The notes beneath the pieces are model-generated. The model had not been told where the DNA came from and did not search any database. It saw only the letters and a program-made list of their open reading frames with translations. 64,000 nt of DNA. Source: Leeuwenhoekiella sp. GTDB lineage: Bacteria; Bacteroidota; Bacteroidia; Flavobacteriales; Flavobacteriaceae. Position 1 is the stretch's first letter. Each line of letters begins with the position of its first letter. The translations under genes were made by a program, and so were the position numbers. Of this stretch, positions 25,576-33,511 are shown one piece after another. Location: positions 1 to 64,000 of the forward strand of contig PAPI01000036.1 of assembly GCA_002708845.1 (NCBI GenBank). The letters run 5' to 3'.

Positions 25576-27129
25576 ATGGCAGATACCTTGACCAATACAG
25601 CTATAACCGAAGCCCTAAAAGCTTTGGAACTCGAACCCCAAAATTCAGGTACTTCTACCGGTTCTAAGTGGATGAATGGCGGCTCAACTTTTGAGTCGGT
25701 TTCACCTGTTGACGGTGCGATCATTGCAAGCGTTACGCAAACAACACCCGAAGAATACGAGCAGGTGGTGCAAACTGCACAGGAAGCATTTAAAACCTGG
25801 AGGGTGATGCCGGCTCCGCAGCGGGGAGAAGTGGTGCGCCAATTTAATGCAGAACTGCGCCGCTTAAAGGAACCTTTGGGCAAATTAGTTTCTTATGAAA
25901 TGGGAAAAAGCTATCAGGAAGGTCTGGGCGAAGTACAGGAGATGATCGATATCTGTGATTTTGCGGTGGGATTATCACGTCAATTGCACGGTTTGACTAT
26001 GCACAGTGAGCGTCCTGGGCATCGTATGTACGAGCAGTACCATCCGTTAGGGATTGTGGGGATTATTTCGGCATTTAATTTTCCGGTAGCTGTATGGTCC
26101 TGGAATACGGCTTTGGCCTGGGTTTGCGGGGATGTGTGTATCTGGAAGCCTTCAGAAAAAACACCTTTAACAGGTGTTGCCTGCCAAAAAATAGCAGCCC
26201 GTGTGTTTGCAAAAAACAATCTGCCTGAAGGGATTTCGTGCCTTATAAACGGAGATTATAAAGTAGGCGAACTGATGACTCAGGACGAGCGGGTGCCTCT
26301 AATTTCGGCTACCGGCTCTACCCGAATGGGAAAACAGGTCGCGCAAACGGTAGGTGCGCGATTGGGTAAGTCGCTTTTAGAATTAGGCGGAAACAATGCG
26401 ATTATAGTAACTCCGGATTCGGATTTAAAAATGACGGTAATCGGGGCGGTGTTTGGTGCGGTAGGAACCGCCGGGCAACGCTGTACATCTACCCGCAGGT
26501 TGATTATTCACGAAAGCATTTACGATAAAGTTAAAAATGCGATTGTAGATGCCTATGGTCAATTGCGTATCGGGAACCCGCTGGATGAAAAGAATCACGT
26601 AGGTCCGTTGATTGACAAAGACGCCGTAAAAAACTATCAAAATGCTTTGGAAAAAGTAGTTCAAGAGGGCGGAAAAATTATTGTTGAAGGTGGAGTACTC
26701 GAAGGCGAAGGTTATGAAAGCGGCTGTTATGTAAAACCGGCCATCGCCGAAGCTCAAAATGATTTTGAGATTGTACAGCACGAAACCTTTGCACCTGTTT
26801 TGTATTTAATGAAATACAGTGGAAGCGTAGAAAATGCCATCGAACTGCAAAACGGCGTACGTCAGGGATTATCATCTGCGATTATGACCAACAATCTACG
26901 TGAAGCGGAGCGCTTTTTAAGTGTTGCCGGCAGTGATTGCGGGATTGCTAACGTCAATATTGGCACCAGTGGTGCTGAAATTGGTGGAGCATTTGGTGGC
27001 GAAAAAGAAACTGGTGGCGGTCGTGAGAGCGGTAGCGATGCCTGGAAAGTGTATATGCGTCGCCAGACCAATACGATTAATTACACAACCGAGCTTCCGC
27101 TGGCACAGGGGATTAAGTTTGATTTGTAG
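25576..27129 (+). CDS. ALDH7-family aldehyde dehydrogenase
   Basis: NAD-dependent aldehyde dehydrogenase, 517 residues, with catalytic Cys303 in GTAGQRCTSTRR and general base Glu269 in LLELGGNNA. The C-terminal NVNIGTSGAEIGGAFGGEKETGGGRESGSDAWK is the hallmark of the ALDH7/antiquitin branch, whose known members oxidise alpha-aminoadipate semialdehyde (piperideine-6-carboxylate) in lysine breakdown. That substrate is the best guess. The nearby 3-hydroxyanthranilate dioxygenase could suggest the aminomuconate semialdehyde step, but that is an ALDH8-type job, and a terminator separates the genes. Confidence 0.92.
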   Translation: MADTLTNTAITEALKALELEPQNSGTSTGSKWMNGGSTFESVSPVDGAIIASVTQTTPEEYEQVVQTAQEAFKTWRVMPAPQRGEVVRQFNAELRRLKEPLGKLVSYEMGKSYQEGLGEVQEMIDICDFAVGLSRQLHGLTMHSERPGHRMYEQYHPLGIVGIISAFNFPVAVWSWNTALAWVCGDVCIWKPSEKTPLTGVACQKIAARVFAKNNLPEGISCLINGDYKVGELMTQDERVPLISATGSTRMGKQVAQTVGARLGKSLLELGGNNAIIVTPDSDLKMTVIGAVFGAVGTAGQRCTSTRRLIIHESIYDKVKNAIVDAYGQLRIGNPLDEKNHVGPLIDKDAVKNYQNALEKVVQEGGKIIVEGGVLEGEGYESGCYVKPAIAEAQNDFEIVQHETFAPVLYLMKYSGSVENAIELQNGVRQGLSSAIMTNNLREAERFLSVAGSDCGIANVNIGTSGAEIGGAFGGEKETGGGRESGSDAWKVYMRRQTNTINYTTELPLAQGIKFDL

Positions 27130-27150
27130 TCCTTTCAATTAGAGGAAAAT

Positions 27151-27189
27151 AAAAAGAGGCTGTCCCGTTTTGGAGACAGCCCCTTTTTT
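27151..27189. terminator. bidirectional intrinsic terminator
   Basis: GGCTGTC (27158-27164) and GACAGCC (27175-27181) form a stem flanked by A and T runs, with T-rich tails on both strands. It serves the dehydrogenase gene and the convergent collagen-like lipoprotein gene. Confidence 0.85.
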
Positions 27190-27210
27190 AGATAATAATT
27201 AAACTGAAAA

Positions 27211-27867
27211 TTAGTCGGTAATATTATAGTAACGTTTTACCGCATCGTAGTCTGAGTAGTCCAATGTAGTTTTTCCCTCTTTAGATTTTACATTTATGGT
27301 AGGTGGAATAATCACATATCTAAATTTGTTTCCACGATCAGGACTTATCGTAAACTCTGTTAATGCACTACTTGAAGTGGAGCGTGCAGTAATACTTATA
27401 TCTGAAGCGACTGCAGACCCGCTCCCAAAACCAAAGGTGAATTGAGCACCCCTAAAATTAAGTACCGGTAATAAATATACGTTGCCATCGCCATATCCGG
27501 TAAAGTAGACCAATATTACGTGCGTATCTTTAATACTAAGAGAACTAGGTAGTGAAGCAGGGAAATCAATATTCATAAATTTTACGATATCTGAAGAGCC
27601 CGTAAATGCAGCCGGAATCCAGTCGCTGTAATAGACTTCGGCATTCCCATCTTCCCCATCCTGACCATCCTGACCGTCAGCGCCATCTGCTCCATCCTGA
27701 CCTGCCGGTCCCTGCGCTCCTTGAGGTCCTGCAGGTCCTTGTTCACCCTGAGGTCCCTGTGGCCCAATCTCGCCATCTTCCGGAGAACAGGAATTTAATC
27801 CGATAGTTAATACTAAGGCCAGCATGATTTTTGTGGCCAGTTTAAAATGCGTGTTGCTTGTTTTCAT
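27211..27867 (-). CDS. collagen-like repeat lipoprotein
   Basis: Predicted surface lipoprotein of 218 residues. After a signal peptide with lipobox (LNSC, Cys27) comes an uninterrupted run of about 15 Gly-X-Y triplets (residues 32-76), rich in GPQ, GPA and GxD. Such stretches form collagen-type triple helices. The C-terminal 140 residues (beta-rich) are probably the trimerising or binding head; this head is common in flavobacterial collagen-like proteins and has no known function. The gene is monocistronic. Confidence 0.85.
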   Translation of the reverse strand: MKTSNTHFKLATKIMLALVLTIGLNSCSPEDGEIGPQGPQGEQGPAGPQGAQGPAGQDGADGADGQDGQDGEDGNAEVYYSDWIPAAFTGSSDIVKFMNIDFPASLPSSLSIKDTHVILVYFTGYGDGNVYLLPVLNFRGAQFTFGFGSGSAVASDISITARSTSSSALTEFTISPDRGNKFRYVIIPPTINVKSKEGKTTLDYSDYDAVKRYYNITD

Positions 27868-27960
27868 AATAGAGTATTTAAGTTTTACTCTTTATGATTG
27901 TATTCCGGCTAAGGTTAACGTTGAAGATGAATTTTTTTATTCAGCTTGAATACCTGCAAA

Positions 27961-29052
27961 TCAGTTACTGAATAAATAAACTACCACGAGCAGGAGCAAT
28001 ACTGCCAGTACAGCAAAAAAGATCTTCCAAAACGAATACGGGCGTTTTCCTGAAATACTTCCGTTTTCACCATTTACAAAAAAGCTGTAATCTTTATTTT
28101 TATAACGGTAGGCACTTATATACACCGGAAGCAGAATGTGTTTGAAGGTTTCTTCCTCAAGCTGAATATTAAGCTGGTTCACGCGTTGCTCGTCACCGCC
28201 TATGTCCCTGCGGGCCCAGGTTGTTGCGATATTGCGCATTTCGTCCTTGGCTTCCAGATGACCCTGATTTAAGGGAATGGTGTATTTTTCGGTTACAAAA
28301 CCGGCCAGAAAACCACTTTCAAAGGGCTGTAGTTTTTTTAAGTCCCAGCGGCTTACACCTCGGGGCACTTTACCGGTGTGTTGCTTAGAAGCGTTAATGA
28401 GGGTGTCGTCTACAAACCCCTGTATGTTTCCTGATACGGGTGACCAACGCGTCTTACGCACGCGGCGGGTCTGCCTGCGTCCTTTAGAATCGCGGTAACT
28501 TTCAGTCTCGTAATAATAATCTCCTCTTGAACCGGTATAGCGGCCGAAAAGCTGTGCGTCAAAAGTCCAATAGGGCAGATACAGGCCTTTTGTAAACTGC
28601 GGATCAAGGCTGGCTTTTTGCAAATCATTAGGTGCCCACCACAGGCCTTTTACCCATTTTTTAAATCGTACAAGAGCTTCCTGTTGCGTAAGTTGAAAAG
28701 GCAATACTCCACCCGGAAGAATCCACTGCTCAGTGACTGCATCTTCACGAATAAGCGGCGTGCCGCAATATACACAATGCAGGGATTTGTAATTTTCTTC
28801 TACGTGCTGATTTGCGCCGCAGTTTTTGCAATGCAGCAGACTTATTTCTACCGAATTGGCCTGTGCTCCCATTTTCTGCAGATACTCGCGCAAGGGTAGT
28901 TCTTTGACTGTATCAAGGCTTAGGTCTAGTTCTTCTTTATAACCGCAATAGTCACAGGTAACCTGTGTGGTGCCGGGCTTGTACGTAAGTTCGGCACCAC
29001 AGTTTTTACAGGCTTTTTTAAGTTCAGATTTCTGTATAACTGGATCGCTCAC
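27961..29052 (-). CDS. zinc-ribbon membrane protein (YdjG-like partner of SPFH protein)
   Basis: Membrane protein of 363 residues with two N-terminal zinc ribbons (CKNCG...CDYCG at about 15-37 and CKNCG...CVYCG at about 75-97), a central soluble domain and one C-terminal helix (FWKIFFAVLAVLLLLVVVYL). It follows the SPFH gene by 18 bases. The same pairing of a zinc-ribbon membrane protein with an SPFH protein occurs in the Bacillus subtilis ydjGHI envelope-stress locus, where PspA is recruited. No PspA is encoded nearby here. It is sometimes mislabelled as a helicase because of the zinc ribbons; there are no helicase motifs. Confidence 0.8.
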   Translation of the reverse strand: MSDPVIQKSELKKACKNCGAELTYKPGTTQVTCDYCGYKEELDLSLDTVKELPLREYLQKMGAQANSVEISLLHCKNCGANQHVEENYKSLHCVYCGTPLIREDAVTEQWILPGGVLPFQLTQQEALVRFKKWVKGLWWAPNDLQKASLDPQFTKGLYLPYWTFDAQLFGRYTGSRGDYYYETESYRDSKGRRQTRRVRKTRWSPVSGNIQGFVDDTLINASKQHTGKVPRGVSRWDLKKLQPFESGFLAGFVTEKYTIPLNQGHLEAKDEMRNIATTWARRDIGGDEQRVNQLNIQLEEETFKHILLPVYISAYRYKNKDYSFFVNGENGSISGKRPYSFWKIFFAVLAVLLLLVVVYLFSN

Positions 29053-29070
29053 CGGGTGATTGTTGTCAAA

Positions 29071-30201
29071 TTACTGAGCCGGTAATGGAGGAGGCGTGTT
29101 TCCACCTAAGAAGGGTTTGAGCTCTTCTATTTCCTGCAGCGCTTTCCATTCAGTCATACCTTGTTTCCAGATCAAAGAATTGCGATTAATAGTACGTGCC
29201 GCAAATAACGACTGCAGTTGCTCAAAGCTAACCGGCCCCTGCTGCTGGTTGTTGTTTGCATAATAATATTGTGTAACAGCAGGCATAGGCGGTGGCGTTG
29301 CCGCGGGCTGTACAGGTCGTGGTGCTTGTGCAGCACCACCTAGCATTGCGCCGCCCATTTGTTGTGCGAGGACAAAGCCCATTCCCATTCCCATTCCGGC
29401 GCCGGCTGTGCCGCCTTCGTTATTAGCAGCCGCTTCAATAGCTTTTGCGGTTTTAAATTTGGTCAACTTATCAAGATCCAGCTTGTCGATACGGCTGTAC
29501 TCAAAGATTTCTTTCTTAAGCTCTTCGGGCATTGAGACGTTTTCGATAAAGAATTTTTCAAGCGAAATCCCAACCGAAGCGAACTCGGGCTGCATCACTT
29601 CTTTACAGGTTTCTGAAAGCTCAGTCGTATTTGCCGCGTAGAGTTCGATAGGTAACTTGGCTTCACCTACCGTATCTGTAAAACGGGTAGCGATTAGACT
29701 TTTAAGATGCTCGTTAATCTCAAAATTGGTAAAATTGTTGTCTGTCCCTACGATGTCTTTAATAAATTTTCCGGCATCGCTGATGCGAAATGCATACGTA
29801 CCAAAAGCTCTGATTTCTACCAGACCAAAACGCTCATCGCTTAGCGTAATAGGATTTTTAGTTCCCCACTTTTCGTCTGTAAATAAATGCGTGTTTACAA
29901 AATATACTTCGGCTTTAAACGGACTATCAAAACCGTATTTCCAACCTTTAAGAGTTGTTAGAATAGGAAGGTTTTTCGTATTTAAGGTATATGTACCGGG
30001 ACCAAAAACGTCTGCTAACTGACCTTCATTGACAAAAACTGCAGTCTGGCCTTCACGCACGATGAGTTTTGCGTTATTTTTTATTTCGTTTTGATACCGT
30101 TCAAACCGGTGGGCAATGGTGTCTTGTGTATAATCGAGCCACTCGATAATGTCTATAAATTCGTGGCTGAGTTTTTCTTTGATTTTGTCAAATAGTCCCA
30201 T
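29071..30201 (-). CDS. SPFH domain protein with C-terminal GYF domain (YdjI-like)
   Basis: SPFH (band 7) protein of 376 residues related to B. subtilis YdjI and to virion core proteins. The SPFH domain covers about residues 25-235; a helical part and a Gly/Met-rich linker (AGAGMGMGMGFVLAQQMGG) follow, then a Pro-rich stretch and a GYF_2 domain (YYYANNNQQQGPVSFEQL... IWKQGMTEW). No transmembrane helix is visible, so membrane contact would go through its partner 18 bases downstream, a zinc-ribbon membrane protein. Likely role: membrane scaffold in envelope stress. Confidence 0.85.
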   Translation of the reverse strand: MGLFDKIKEKLSHEFIDIIEWLDYTQDTIAHRFERYQNEIKNNAKLIVREGQTAVFVNEGQLADVFGPGTYTLNTKNLPILTTLKGWKYGFDSPFKAEVYFVNTHLFTDEKWGTKNPITLSDERFGLVEIRAFGTYAFRISDAGKFIKDIVGTDNNFTNFEINEHLKSLIATRFTDTVGEAKLPIELYAANTTELSETCKEVMQPEFASVGISLEKFFIENVSMPEELKKEIFEYSRIDKLDLDKLTKFKTAKAIEAAANNEGGTAGAGMGMGMGFVLAQQMGGAMLGGAAQAPRPVQPAATPPPMPAVTQYYYANNNQQQGPVSFEQLQSLFAARTINRNSLIWKQGMTEWKALQEIEELKPFLGGNTPPPLPAQ

Positions 30202-30521
30202 AATTACTTTGTTTACCGGTTATTGAATGTGGTTATTAGTTGCTTGAATTCAGAATTTGTTTCAAACTAGTCAATTTTTTTAAAATACCCTTTCCTATTT
30301 TAAGAGTATTCCATTCTCCAATTGAGCTGTGTAGAACACGAGCAGAGCGGCTTCTGTGACTGGAATTTTTGCGGTTTGTGATTTGAATATCGACTGATTA
30401 ATTATCTTAAAATTAACTGATTATCAATGAGTTGATTTGGCTTTTGTTTAACCCGTTTTACTGAATATTTAAGACATCGTCTGGTTAGCTTTACAGCTAT
30501 AAACCAAAAAAGCAAAAGATC
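30202..30521. other. divergent non-coding region
   Basis: 320 bases between the SPFH gene and the coiled-coil gene with no credible reading frame. TTAAAATA (30280-30287) and TATTTTAA (30296-30303) form a perfect 8-bp inverted repeat. No convincing -33/-7 pair was found on either strand. Confidence 0.5.
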
Positions 30522-31124
30522 ATGGAAATAAATTGGATGATTGCAGGCCCTGTGTTGGCCGGGATTTTAGGGATTGTAATAGGTTATCTTTTGGGATATG
30601 CTACTAAGATATCCCCTGATTCTAAAAAGGAACTTGAAGCCTGGGAAAATAAGTATGAGGCGAAAAACCGTGAACTAAATACTTCTCTTGAGAAGCGTAA
30701 GGAGCTGGAGAATACAATTTCTAATCTGCAAACTCGCTTGAGCAATGTAGAATCTGAGTTGGCCAGTTCGAAATCAAAACTGAATGCGGTTCAAAATATT
30801 GCCAGCGGAACGACTGAAACCCCGAATAGCTTTCGATCAGAAGAAGCCAGAGCTGCATACGGTCAGGATGTAATTCAGGATGATCTGACTATCGTTGAAG
30901 GTATAAACATTGAAGTTGCTTCTTTATTGAAACAAAACGGTATCAACACCTGGAAGGAACTTTCAAATACTTCGGCTGAAAGATGCAGAGAAATTCTTAC
31001 GGGCAGCGGTCGCGCTACTGATGCGCATCACCCAGCTACCTGGCCAGATCAGGCACGTTTAGCCTATGAAGGTAAATGGGAAGAATTGCGAGAATGGCAG
31101 AATAATCATAAAGTGGTAGCCTAA
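30522..31124 (+). CDS. membrane-anchored coiled-coil protein with helix-hairpin-helix end
   Basis: Protein of 200 residues without a firm functional name. One N-terminal membrane helix (about residues 5-27) is followed by a coiled coil (residues about 35-90) and a C-terminal region beginning DDLTIVEGINIEVASLLKQNGI, which has the helix-hairpin-helix look of predicted 5'-nuclease-like or ribosomal-L21-associated proteins, ending in a conserved-looking HHPATWPDQARLAYEGKWEEL. DNA binding is possible, catalytic activity not shown. It is monocistronic and closed by a clear terminator. Confidence 0.75.
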   Translation: MEINWMIAGPVLAGILGIVIGYLLGYATKISPDSKKELEAWENKYEAKNRELNTSLEKRKELENTISNLQTRLSNVESELASSKSKLNAVQNIASGTTETPNSFRSEEARAAYGQDVIQDDLTIVEGINIEVASLLKQNGINTWKELSNTSAERCREILTGSGRATDAHHPATWPDQARLAYEGKWEELREWQNNHKVVA

Positions 31125-31139
31125 CTACCTAATTATTAA

Positions 31140-31168
31140 AACCGAAGTTTAACGCTTCGGTTTTTTTA
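31140..31168. terminator. bidirectional intrinsic terminator
   Basis: AAACCGAAG (31140-31148) and CTTCGGTTT (31156-31164) form a perfect 9-bp stem with a T run on the plus strand and a shorter one on the minus strand. It overlaps the last bases of the convergent phosphatase gene. Confidence 0.85.
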
Positions 31169-31897
31169 TGCGTTACGACCATCTTCTTCGGGGTATAATT
31201 TATAAACCGGGTCGCTTTGCCAGTATTCCTTAGTATCCACATCAATTACTGAAAGTTTTCCGTAGAAAGCCGCACCGGTATCTACATTCCACACATTAGC
31301 CATTTGTGTAGGAACATCACGATTGATGCGAGTCACAGGAGTGTGCCCGATGTAAATCTCTTTATGATGGGTAAGGCGTTTAGGGTACTCGAGATCATCA
31401 GATTTTAAATTCTTGTCTAGACCTACAGCCATTTCCCAGAAGGTGCGGTCCCAGTAAAAGGCAGTGCTGTGATGCTCGTATTGAGGACCATTGTGATTTT
31501 GAAAACCGGCATGTACAAACATGCGATTTTGATCATCAATGTGATAATCCTGCAAATCTTCAATAAAGGTTTTGTGTTGTTCTTTTTTTTCTTCGGAATA
31601 GTTCTGGTAGGATTTAATAGTGCTTTTTCCGCCGTGATTTATCCAGGTTTCATTGGTTTTGCCGGTTACAAGCCAGTCGTAGACCAAGGCGTCGTGGTTT
31701 CCGCGAATAAAGATGCAGCTCTGAGTCTTATTTAATTCGATTAAATAATCAAGGGTTTGAGCACTTTCGCTCCATCCGTCCATATAATCGCCTAAAAAAA
31801 TGAGCAAATCTTCGGGGTGTACTTTTACCCGTTCTAAAACCTGTTTTAAAGCTTTTAAACCTCCATGAATATCTCCGATCGCCAGTGTGCGTGCCAT
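31166..31897 (-). CDS. calcineurin-like serine/threonine protein phosphatase
   Basis: Metallophosphoesterase of the PP1/PP2A-like bacterial group, 243 residues. The metal-binding motifs are complete: GDIHGG (Asp9, His11), GDYMDGW (Asp37) and RGNHDAL (Asn67, His68), with later histidines in FVHAGF and YIGHTPV. Substrate may be a phosphoprotein or a nucleotide such as diadenosine tetraphosphate. Its ATG overlaps the stop of the upstream AlbA_2 gene by one base (TAATG on the minus strand), so the two are translationally coupled. Confidence 0.9.
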   Translation of the reverse strand: MARTLAIGDIHGGLKALKQVLERVKVHPEDLLIFLGDYMDGWSESAQTLDYLIELNKTQSCIFIRGNHDALVYDWLVTGKTNETWINHGGKSTIKSYQNYSEEKKEQHKTFIEDLQDYHIDDQNRMFVHAGFQNHNGPQYEHHSTAFYWDRTFWEMAVGLDKNLKSDDLEYPKRLTHHKEIYIGHTPVTRINRDVPTQMANVWNVDTGAAFYGKLSVIDVDTKEYWQSDPVYKLYPEEDGRNA

Positions 31898-33033
31898 TAA
31901 TTGTATTTTACTTTACGCAGGATGCGTATGTTTTCTTTATAGGATTGATATAATTTACTGTCAAACTTACGTAGAAAAGGCCTGATGCTTTCCAGTTTTT
32001 CTAAGGCAGATTCAAAACCATTGAGGTAGCAAATGAGATACGTAGCCGGCAGATTATATAAATCCTCTGTTTCTCCTTTATTCAGCGTATCGCCCGAAAG
32101 CACTTTTTGTAGGATAGCATTGTTGTTATTGTAAATGTGATGCAGCACTTTTTTATCATACTGTGGGGGCTCAAAGACCAGATCACTGTCTATATGATAA
32201 GAACCATTTTCATTAAAATATAACGTGAGCTCTTCAAGCGGATAGTATTTATTGTTGCCCTGAAGGCCTAGCAAAACGTATTCTAAGATGGTAAAAGAAT
32301 CCTCGGTCATGCTGATCGATACTTCATCTAAAGCCGAATAAAAAATACGCACCTGTTCATTGATCAATTCAATATCGACCCGGCTAAAATAGGTTTCACC
32401 CTTGACTTCTTTTCGGTTGCCCGCCCAGCAAACCACAAACTGCTCTTTAAAAACTTTGTACTGCGTATGCAAATCGGCGTGTCGCACATTTATGAAGTCG
32501 ATTACACCGTCAAGCGTGTGCTCAATGCTGTTGTGCGAATGTTTCTCAATAGTAGCGACCAGTTCGCTATTAACGTCCAGAATTTCGCTTTTAAAAGATT
32601 TGGTCATGGAGATACTTCCGTCCCGGTAAAAGACTGTGCCGCCCCAATATTTCCAGATATTTTTTTTGAGAGCGGTAAGCTTGTTTAAAGGTCTTATGGT
32701 CACCAAACCCACTACAATATCTGCCGGCAGGTGCGGAAACGGTATGTTTTCGTAAGAAACAATAGGCGGATTATCCAGATACGCGTTGATCAGATTTTGA
32801 ATCTTGCTGTCGTCAAAAAACGGCACCCCAACAATCTCATTGCTTTCGTCTTCGACGCCAATAACGATATAACTGTTGTTCTTGGGATTGGAGTTTGAAA
32901 GTGCACAGATGTGTTTTAAAAATTTGGCTTTACCTTCCTTATTACTGATATCCACTTTACGCTTCTTATCATAAAAACTGTTCTCGTCATTATGCGCGAG
33001 TAAGTTTTTAATGAGAAGGCGTTTGTTGATCAT
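31897..33033 (-). CDS. AlbA_2 (Schlafen-type) putative DNA-binding protein
   Basis: Protein of 378 residues with an N-terminal AlbA_2 domain: KAKFLKHICALSNSNP, then the strand-loop IVIGVEDESNEIVGVPFFDD and the typical ADIVVGLVTIRP. These domains bind nucleic acid in many regulators and some defence proteins; databases often call them ATP-binding. The remaining 240 residues are not recognised. The start codon is followed closely by the phosphatase gene through a one-base overlap. A four-helix-bundle cassette lies 36 bases upstream of its start. Confidence 0.8.
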   Translation of the reverse strand: MINKRLLIKNLLAHNDENSFYDKKRKVDISNKEGKAKFLKHICALSNSNPKNNSYIVIGVEDESNEIVGVPFFDDSKIQNLINAYLDNPPIVSYENIPFPHLPADIVVGLVTIRPLNKLTALKKNIWKYWGGTVFYRDGSISMTKSFKSEILDVNSELVATIEKHSHNSIEHTLDGVIDFINVRHADLHTQYKVFKEQFVVCWAGNRKEVKGETYFSRVDIELINEQVRIFYSALDEVSISMTEDSFTILEYVLLGLQGNNKYYPLEELTLYFNENGSYHIDSDLVFEPPQYDKKVLHHIYNNNNAILQKVLSGDTLNKGETEDLYNLPATYLICYLNGFESALEKLESIRPFLRKFDSKLYQSYKENIRILRKVKYN

Positions 33034-33045
33034 TGTGTTATTGCA

Positions 33046-33066
33046 ATTATTATTTTTATTGCTATT
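33046..33066. repeat. left arm of a 21-bp inverted repeat
   Basis: Positions 33046-33066 are the exact reverse complement of 33489-33509 (21 of 21). The arm contains TTTTTATTGCTATT and runs into the 3' end of the four-helix-bundle gene, which stops at 33070. Confidence 0.85.
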
Positions 33067-33069
33067 CTT

Positions 33070-33459
33070 TTAATCAAATTTACTTCCTCGTTTTTCTGAT
33101 TTTTTCAAATAGTTTGAGAATTTACCGATTTGATCTATCAATTCTTGAGCTTCAGTATTAAGTTTTTGAAATGAATCTTTATCTAAGTAGTTTCGATCTA
33201 AACATCTTATTAATTGCGATTTTGTTTCACAGCACGAACCTTTTGCAAAACCTAAAAAGTTGATAAATTCCTTGTTACCTCCTCTTCCAAATCCCTCTGC
33301 AATATTATCCATTATAGATCCAGAAGAGGCATTTATTTGATTCCTAAGTTCAAAATCCTGTTTCAATTCTGTAGTTTGAATAATTTCCCAAACATTTTGA
33401 GAGAGCAAACGAGCTTTCTTGAAAACCTCAAGGTCTTCAAATGAATTGTAATGTGCCAT
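33070..33459 (-). CDS. four-helix-bundle protein (S23/IVP family)
   Basis: Small helical protein of 129 residues from the family of 23S rRNA intervening-sequence proteins and diversity-generating-retroelement Avd proteins. Family marks are FEDLEVFKKARLLSQNVW at the start, QINASSGSIMDNIAEGFGR in the middle and FLGFAKGSCCETKSQLIR. The ATG at 33459 (MAHYNSFEDL) fits better than 33477. No rRNA or reverse transcriptase is nearby. Hand count over 33121-33360 gives 76 GC of 240 bases (about 32 percent), lower than sampled neighbours (38-47 percent), and a 21-bp perfect inverted repeat flanks it: a cassette-like insertion. Confidence 0.88.
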   Translation of the reverse strand: MAHYNSFEDLEVFKKARLLSQNVWEIIQTTELKQDFELRNQINASSGSIMDNIAEGFGRGGNKEFINFLGFAKGSCCETKSQLIRCLDRNYLDKDSFQKLNTEAQELIDQIGKFSNYLKKSEKRGSKFD

Positions 33460-33488
33460 CACAGAATACTTTATCAAAAAGTAATAAT

Positions 33489-33509
33489 AATAGCAATAAA
33501 AATAATAAT
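33489..33509. repeat. right arm of a 21-bp inverted repeat
   Basis: Exact reverse complement of 33046-33066. It lies between the end of the SDR gene (33512) and the start of the four-helix-bundle gene (33459). If read as part of one minus-strand transcript, the two arms could pair and put the whole small gene in the loop. Confidence 0.85.
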
Positions 33510-33511
33510 AG

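Noticed and set aside
27582-27806. Reading frames on both strands through the Gly-X-Y part
   Set aside because: They are shadows caused by the repetitive codons of the collagen-like gene.
33070-33459. A diversity-generating retroelement around the four-helix-bundle gene
   Set aside because: No reverse transcriptase, template repeat or variable target is present, so Avd-like function is not supported here.
33046-33509. An insertion sequence framed by the 21-bp arms
   Set aside because: No transposase is encoded and no target-site duplication was seen; the element is described only as cassette-like.
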